A DNA stretch of 64,000 nucleotides from Sycobia sp. Sy_11 (Eukaryota; Arthropoda; Insecta; Hymenoptera; Epichrysomallidae), in assembly GCA_018907035.1 (NCBI GenBank), contig JACCIC010000027.1, forward strand, positions 62,001 through 126,000, given 5' to 3'. Numbering within the stretch: position 1 is the stretch's first letter; every line of letters starts with the position of its first letter. A program made the translations under genes and the position numbers. Under the pieces are notes generated by a model. That model did no database searches and was not told the DNA's origin. It was given only the letters and a program-made list of their open reading frames with translations. Below, piece by piece: positions 57,361-64,000 of the stretch.

Positions 57361-58334
57361 TTGAAATTTAATATTTCCATGTTTGTATTTTAACTGTATT
57401 AATATTCATATTCATTTTAATATTTCATTTCAATATCAATTATTTAATATTGAAATTTCAATTCAAATTTCATTTAATATTGAAATATTGCAATATTGAA
57501 ATTTCATTTTAATATTTCATTTCAATATTCATTTCAATGAAATTTCATTTCAATATTAATATTCATATGAATATCAAAATTCATTTCAAATACATGGTTT
57601 TTTCGAAATTGCAGAATATTTGTTCCTATTAGAGCTGTATGTTTGTCTTTCAATAGAATTTAAATGAATGTTTGTTGGATTGCAATAAATATAATTTTAT
57701 GAAATTGACTCACTTAAATTTGGAATTGTTTTCTTTCAATGTGTAGCGCAACGTAAATTATGTTATTAGTTAAGTAATATTATGTTTATATAAACTTGTA
57801 GTCTTATTGTACAGTACATTACAGAAAATAAAGCTGTCTGTGACGATCTCGAGAAGAGATTCGCAAAATAATTTTTTTAAATTCATTTCCATTATTTATT
57901 AATGATTGTTTTTCATATTCATATTTGTTTATAATAATCATCTATTGTCTAGTACCCGAAGGTTTCGATTTTTAGAATGTTTAATTTTTACAAAAAAATA
58001 TATTTAAAATAACGTAGAATATAGAACAGTCAATGAGAATATTACGGTGAAGTGCATTGTTGTTAATAAAAAACGTTTAAAGAAAAAATATATAGATTAA
58101 AAAATATGTTATAAAAACAATATTTTAACTGGGTTTTAATATGATTTATTATAAAATTGAAATTATCACCAATTTTTACTACCATATATATAATCAGAAT
58201 CCTAAAAAACGTATATATAAAAATTTTAACAAAAATCGCGTTAGTCGACTAATTGAAAATTTTGGTAGCTCATTGCTATAAGAGATTTTCTGAGCTTTGA
58301 TGTTTGCCAGTTTTCCTTAAAATTGCCGTAGGTT
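57361..58334. other. AT-rich DNA with (aatatttcattttc)-like imperfect repeats
   Basis: 57400-57595 is built from short imperfect repeats of ttcaatatt/aatattgaaat type in both orientations. The rest has no supported feature. Confidence 0.5.
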
Positions 58335-58371
58335 TCAAAACTTCGAGCTGCTTGCTATAGCGGCTGCGAGA

Positions 58372-58434
<63 letters not shown>

Positions 58435-58716
58435 GCAATAAAATTTCTTTTTGGTCAGTATAAGCTACTCATCTTTTATTGCACCCCCCCGCCGCCAGCC
58501 TATTATCTCGACAAGCTTTTCCTCTGCACGCGCCGAAGACAGTCGTCTCCCCCCCTCGATCGCACCATCGCACGAGCTCGAAAAATAACATCTGGAATAT
58601 CGCACGAAACGGCCAGTACCTCGCTTTGGCCGCCAGAGGCCCTCGTTTTCAGTCGAAAATTTTTACTGCAGTCTGGCCCATAAGCGTCGGCGATCTCCCC
58701 TTATTATCTCTGCTAT
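58335..58716 (-). repeat. AGATAATAAGG repeat, long copy 2
   Basis: Reverse complement of 26811-27180, including the GC-rich body, ttgctacat, the (TA)n (58373-58428) and the gcgagctgcttgct flank. Small indels and C-tract differences break the open frames seen in either copy, so neither codes for protein. Confidence 0.8.
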
Positions 58717-59514
58717 AGCGCATCTTTGCGCTGATTCTCCCGATACCCCCACTCTCGCTGATGAGGGCGCTCGGGACGCGGTTATGTGAGGATGTAATCT
58801 CCACACTGCTCGCACTAGTGAGGACGTGATGTGTATAAAAACATAAGCATAACTTCTACCTGCCTTTACCAACGCAGATAGACGGTTATAGAAGTGTAAA
58901 GTTTATAGGCTCATATATAATGTTGATACATGCATATTTATAATACTGTGCATTAATGCAATTAGCATGTGTTATAACGTATATATGCGTTTACGGAAGC
59001 ATCGGTAAATTTATATATTATATTTTATATTAGCGGTATAAAAATATATTTTATATATATACATAAGTTCTAATATAGTATAATTAAGTTTGTGTATATG
59101 TGCACTTCGTGTATGCATTACAGGTTGCGTGAAGATGGACATGAGAAATTATGTTTTCAATTTTATTCCAATAAAAAAGTATGTATTTGCATTTCAAACT
59201 TAATAAAGTATTAATAATTCATACAGTCAAGTAATTTCAAAATTTTACATAAGATTAATTATGCAAATGTGGAGAGTAATAATATGGTAATTATAAATAA
59301 GGACTGTCAGGTTGTCATAATTATTATATCAATAATTATTCTACCAATTTGTTTTTTAATAAATATATATCAGTATGTGAAGAGTGTCTATAATAATATA
59401 GGTGGCAGATGGATATGATATTTCATTATTATATCTGATAAATATATTTTATACATATCTCAATATATTACTTTTACTTAAAAATAACTCTAATACTTAT
59501 TAAATGTTTTAAAG
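58717..59514. other. intergenic, no gene; MITE fragment at 59282-59330
   Basis: 59282-59330 (atggtaattataaataaggactgtcaggttgtca...) is a fragment of the palindromic-MITE/P-tail sequence. Otherwise nothing supported. Confidence 0.45.
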
Positions 59515-60277
59515 GTTTGAAGATGAATAATACTACAGAGATAGTTTCAGAAATGCAATTGGGCAAAACAATGATGATGAAGATGATATCAATAACTACA
59601 GGTACTACTTAGGCATTAGTTATAATTATTTGTTTTAATTATTACTTATTAATCATATTTTTGTCCTGGTATATAGTAAAGAGCCAAATAGTCGATATCA
59701 CTTTAAAATAATCACCGATCCTTCTGAGATGATTCGTTTTTTGAAACCTAAATGGATCATTTAATGAGAAATTTTTTGGTGGTTTTAATGGATTTGAAAA
59801 TGATAAAATATTTTTGGATCTTTTCGAAGAAGTTGCTCTATATTAATCGTTATTTATTTTAAAATCTGTAAAGATATCTTGTTGAATATTAAAATATTAA
59901 TTCATTAAATTAAATAAATGGAAATGCATCATAAAATAATGAATGAGAGTTAAACAATTACCATGTAAAATAAATTTTTTGCCGTTTTTATTATAAATTA
60001 GAAAATTAAAGCATTTATTATAATAACTTAAATTATTGTAAGATTAGAAACAAAATTAAGAATCTTATTGTACAATATAAAGCATATTAAATATTTTATT
60101 TTCTTTTGCTAAATTTTCATCAGAAAAGACTTAGGTAATATTATTTTCATAATACTGTTAATAAAAAGAATTGCTTTAAAATATGGTATTGCATATATTA
60201 AATTTAATTCACAAAGATTTTTTAAAATATTTTTTTCATTTTTAATGCAAGAATCTTTTTCAAATTGCATTATATAT

Positions 60278-60362
<85 letters not shown>

Positions 60363-61166
60363 TAAAAAGTTGATTATATATTATATAATATAATATATAT
60401 ATAATGTACACAAATTTTATTGTATATTATATTAATGAATTCGTTATTAACTTAATTGAAAATAGAATGTAAGTTAATTTAATAATGAATTCATTTTTAT
60501 TATAAAAGTACATGATTATTCAAATATATTGCCAATGCAAGAAAATTTTGATAAAAAGGGTTCTTGTGATGAAGTTTTAACACTCAATGATGATTCAAAC
60601 TTAAGGTTCTTTTATAAGTACCTCATTTTTTAAATTAAAAATCTTTTAAATATACCTTTTATAAGATTTTTTTAATAGAAAATTTAGTGGAAAAAGTCTT
60701 TGTGAGAAATTATTAGCTGTCTTCTGAAATACCACCAAATAGTCAAAAATTCGATTCGGATATCGATGGAAAGTAAGTAATTAAATGTACAGTATAAATA
60801 AAAACAATAAAATATTTACCATTTCTGAACGTAATTATTCATTTCATTATTCAGAATAAATACTGATCAATTGGCAAAAATTTGGCAAGCTGCATCAAAC
60901 CCACACAGCATTGAAAGGTCTATTGCATGTTTTGTTTCTACTCCAATTGTAATGAGACCAGATGGACATATTGAAGAATAACAAATAGTATCAGATACAG
61001 ATGGTAATAAAGAAATTACAATAACAAGAAAGATAGGAAACAAGGTGTATACTGTATAATATCAAAACAGCCAAAAGATAGAATAGAAATTAATACTGAT
61101 GATATAGGAACAAGAACAGGAACAAGAGGATGAACTAGAATATTCAGAAGAAATGTTCTAACATAA
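59515..61166 (+). pseudogene. HAX1-like gene copy, decayed but intron-retaining
   Basis: Exon-like pieces appear in the order of HAX1 proteins. They are DSFRNAIGQNNDDEDDINNYR (59540-59600, then gtactac donor), NSRYHFKIITDPSEMIRF (about 59694-59743), ENFDKKGSCDEVL (about 60550-60590), SSEIPPNSQKFDSDIDGK (about 60721-60774, then gtaag) and INTDQLAKIWQAA (from about 60857). The C-terminal signature is RPDGHIEE, a stop, then IVSDTDGNKEITITRKIGNK (about 60958-61050). HAX1 family proteins end with PDG..EE....D..GN.E.T.TR (family knowledge). Several in-frame stops and frame changes are present and some exons are missing. Intervening AT-rich gaps begin and end like introns, so this arose by DNA duplication, not from mRNA. 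HAX1 normally supports mitochondrial protein quality control and cell survival. Confidence 0.65.
60281..60354. repeat. (TA)n microsatellite
   Basis: TA run with a single interruption at about 60320, inside an intron-like gap of the HAX1-like pseudogene. Confidence 0.9.
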
Positions 61167-61183
61167 AAATATAATGTATTGTA

Positions 61184-61189
<6 letters not shown>

Positions 61190-61234
<45 letters not shown>

Positions 61235-61320
61235 CCATATAAATATATATAAATTTATATATATAAATCCATATAAATATATATAAATCTATATAAATAT
61301 AATATATATAAAAAAATATA
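61190..61320. repeat. (TA)n and ATAAATCCATATAAAT-type satellite
   Basis: (TA)n at 61190-61230, then several copies of atataaatccatataaat/atataaatctatataaat with a period of about 16-30 bp. Confidence 0.85.
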
Positions 61321-61324
61321 TATA

Positions 61325-61738
61325 TATAAAGACATCGGTATTGCAATCTTTATAATATAATATATTAGTTCAAATAATGACAGTCCGACTATCCTTGTTT
61401 ATAGTCACCCCCGTAGAATCTGAAATAAAACTTATGACTTAATAAAACTTATAATATAATAAATCAAAAATAAAAATAAAAAAAATAAATTAAGCTGTAG
61501 TGGTTCGAAACGTCGAACACCAAGGTGATTCTAAATTTAAGGTGGTGGGTTCAATCAGGTTGTCCTTTACTAATATAGAATATTGCTTTTATTATTTTTA
61601 TTTTTAATATAATTTATTGTAGTAATAAGTTTTATTTCAGATTGAATGTGGGTGAATATAAGCAAGGACAGTCTGACTGTCACTATTTTAGCTAATATAT
61701 TATATTAAAAAGACTGCAAGACAGATAAAAATATTTAT
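61325..61738. mobile_element. palindromic MITE, copy C
   Basis: Left end gacatcggtattgcaatctt (degenerate) and right end agactgcaagacagataaaaata. Arms carry ATGACAGTCCGACTATCCTTG (left, 61377) and aaggacagtctgactgtca (right, about 61663). The loop has ggttcgaaacgtcgaac (61500-61516), the counterpart of copy A and B loops. Noncoding. Confidence 0.75.
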
Positions 61739-61778
61739 TAATTTCATTCTGAACAGTCGACATAAATACAATTTTTAA

Positions 61779-61786
<8 letters not shown>

Positions 61787-61836
<50 letters not shown>
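61787..61836. repeat. (TA)n microsatellite
   Basis: TA run of about 50 bp. Confidence 0.92.
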
Positions 61837-61842
<6 letters not shown>

Positions 61843-61869
61843 TATATTACATTTACATCAAGTTAAGAG

Positions 61870-62229
61870 GATTATGATATTGAGTATGCATCAGCAGAAG
61901 ATAGATTAGAAGTTTAAAATGTTAGAAGAGGTATTCGTAATGCTAAAGAGAAACGTAATAACATTATTGGAGTTAAAGTGGAATTTGTACCAATGCAGAT
62001 GAATGATGGCAATTGTAAAAAAAGTTCAATGTATACAAATGATATTACAGAAGCTATTTAGGTATATATTATTTGACAAATTGAATTTTACTACATGAAT
62101 TTATAAGAAACAATAAACATATATTTTTTATAGGAGTGAGTTGTATCTGAAAGTGATGATAAATATTCATTCTATTTATCAGAAGGATCAAAAAGTTTGA
62201 AAAGCAAGTCTAAAGAGAAAAATTATTAA
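61870..62229 (+). pseudogene. fragments of an unidentified coding sequence, two exon-like blocks
   Basis: Block 1 (61870-62061) reads DYDIEYASAEDRLEV, a stop, then NVRRGIRNAKEKRNNIIGVK and VEFVPMQMNDG, ending before a gtatat donor. Block 2 (62134-62229), after a tttttatag acceptor, reads VVSESDDKYSFYLSEGSK then a Lys/Ser-rich tail to TAA. Composition and splice borders look like a real but decayed gene. In-frame stops occur in both blocks. I do not recognise the family. It lies just downstream of the HAX1-like pseudogene, in the same orientation, and could be its duplicated 3' neighbour. Confidence 0.4.
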
Positions 62230-62455
62230 AGACTTTCTAATCAATGTTTAAATTAAGTTTAAACGATGTATTTAATGTGTATTTAATGTATGTTTAAATT
62301 AAGTTTTTAATAAAATCAAATTGTTTATTTAATGCAATGTTTATAATTAAAAAAATGCAAATATAGCATTTAAATATATAAGCACGTAAATCCACAGAAA
62401 TGAATCACAGTATTGGTATATGCACGCGTGCTATTTGTGGTTGTATTATGTTACC

Positions 62456-62633
62456 ACAGAGATAATAAGGAGAGATTGCCGATGCCATAGCGAAAGGCTC
62501 GACGATTTTCGAGCGCCAGGAAAGTGCGCCCTCAATAGACCCAACTGCTACACTAACGCGCCAACCCAACGTCACAGCTACGTCAGCATAAATTAATGTG
62601 CGCATTTGCCTACATCACAGCTCGTGACGTAGG

Positions 62634-62636
<3 letters not shown>
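62456..62636 (+). repeat. AGATAATAAGG repeat, diverged copy
   Basis: Head CAGAGATAATAAGGAGAGAT followed by tgccgatgcca; the body is unlike the long copies and runs to (TA)n at 62637. As in the other copies, a (TA)n follows within about 200-300 bp. Confidence 0.6.

Positions 62637-62694
<58 letters not shown>
62637..62694. repeat. (TA)n microsatellite
   Basis: TA run of about 58 bp. Confidence 0.92.
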
Positions 62695-62695
<1 letters not shown>

Positions 62696-64000
62696 CTGTA
62701 CGCTTCTGTTCAAGGCGACGTTGTTGTTTTCCTTTGGATCATACAGAGGCTAAGCCAAAACATATCTAATATGCGCACGAGCATCAGAAAGCAATTCAGA
62801 CCCGAACTCCAATGCCAGTTTCATAATGCAGACGAATTTTTGATTATGCAGAATATCAAGACTTTCCTTTCTTCCATTGTAGAAATTTCAAATTGAGTCT
62901 TATGATTTGGTGCTAAAATTGATATTCCTTAATTAGTTTAAAAAATTTAATTTTAATATTTAATGCTTATATTATATTATAGTGAATAACGCGTAGGAAC
63001 AAAAAGTGAAAATTCATTAATTGTCTCCAATATTAAAAATATAAAGAATAATATAAAACAAAAATTTAACTTTTTAATTTTTAACAGTTATACGTTATCT
63101 AAATTATAACTACAAGATATAGATTTACATTCTACAACGTTTTACAATAGGATAGAATTTAAAGTTTTGTATTTTATACAATATGCGTTATCAATAAAAA
63201 ATGTATAAGTATTTTAAATAATTATAAGTAATGATAGGAGCTTAAACATATTTTTAAAATATATGAGTATGACGTAGATTTTAATGTCAACGTAGTTGAT
63301 CAACCCATATCTGTGATACTACATACTAAATAGAATTCATAAATCAACACATTATTCCTAGTTTCCTTCACATTCAAACAGCATACTTTTCATTTTTATT
63401 TATTATAATCTATTCTGTATTGTTACTTATTGATATTTTAAACAATTCGTGTAATTCCAATTTAACACAAAGATTGGTCTAAGGAATAGAGTCATTTTTG
63501 CATAAACTAATAATGAAATGATTCCGTTTTTTGTTTACAATATTATAGTTTTTGTGGACATAACCTCACTTATGATAAAATTATCTATTGAAGAAATTTT
63601 TAAAAACAGATTATATTATAGAGTAATTGCAATAATTTATTCAATTCTGATAATTATAGTATAAAATTTGACGTATTAGATTATTAAGATTACGTATATA
63701 TTTTGAGCCGCTTGCTTATAAATATTATAGAAATTGATAACAAAAAAATTTTTTGAAATAATTGAATAAAAAATTATAGATGAGATCAAAATATAACACT
63801 TATTTTCCATGAAATTTTTCTCTAAAAGAAAAAAAAACCGAATACAAAGAGATCGTTTGAAAAAGAAATTGTAGAAAAATAAGTGGTGAAAAAAATGGTG
63901 AGATAAAAAAAATTGATAAAAATCAAACCAGATTAAAAAACATAAGAAAAAATCCCAGAAAAAATTTAGTTAAAAAATTAAAAAAAAAACGTTTAAATAA
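62695..64000. other. AT-rich DNA to window end, no gene
   Basis: A short less AT-rich patch at 62695-62830 has no recognised similarity. The last ~200 bp are A-rich. Nothing further supported. Confidence 0.5.

Overview
This window is AT-rich eukaryotic nuclear DNA, most likely from an insect and probably a hymenopteran such as an ant. The evidence is an insect-type dacapo gene, mariner, P-like and R1-clade elements, GT-AG introns and abundant (TA)n and (CA)n tracts. Species assignment is inference. No prokaryotic feature, rRNA gene, CRISPR array or intact tRNA gene was seen.

The one host gene I can name with confidence is dacapo, the p21/p27-family CDK inhibitor, on the minus strand. Its main coding exon is at 22594-21922 and its last coding exon at 5132-5032. 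The two join in phase across an intron of about 16.8 kb, and the junction falls inside a PIP-degron-like motif. The intron is packed with mobile DNA: a broken mariner (6033-7103), an R1-clade non-LTR retrotransposon beside a (CA)n tract (7601-10046), a tRNA-like SINE fragment (about 10315), a 5.8-kb transposon flanked by TTAA (11498-17310) with its own multi-exon gene and a nested 1290-bp mariner (13785-15074), and a palindromic MITE (17491-17970).

From 23 to 50 kb there is almost no host coding sequence. The region is dominated by inverted repeats and dispersed repeat families: a hairpin element at 28.2-29.3 kb with a second copy at 48.3-48.9 kb; a pair at 29.9/38.4 kb; a giant fold-back at 32.46-36.95 kb with arms over 1 kb, one arm split by a 1.8-kb insert; a family headed by a conserved AGATAATAAGG motif (five loci); and a family carrying 'ctagtttctacc' repeats (three loci). 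A solo-LTR-like sequence lies at 29.44-29.88 kb. A short unidentified coding fragment lies at 43.06-43.36 kb on the minus strand.

From 54 to 57.4 kb lies a P-element/THAP9-like transposase with two frameshifts. Just downstream is a 126-bp x 4 tandem array whose unit matches the subterminal sequence of the palindromic MITEs at 17.5, 42.3 and 61.3 kb, so the P-like element and the MITEs may be one family. From 59.5 to 61.2 kb is a decayed, intron-retaining copy of a HAX1-like gene, followed by fragments of another unidentified coding sequence (61.9-62.2 kb). The remainder is AT-rich sequence in which I see no genes.
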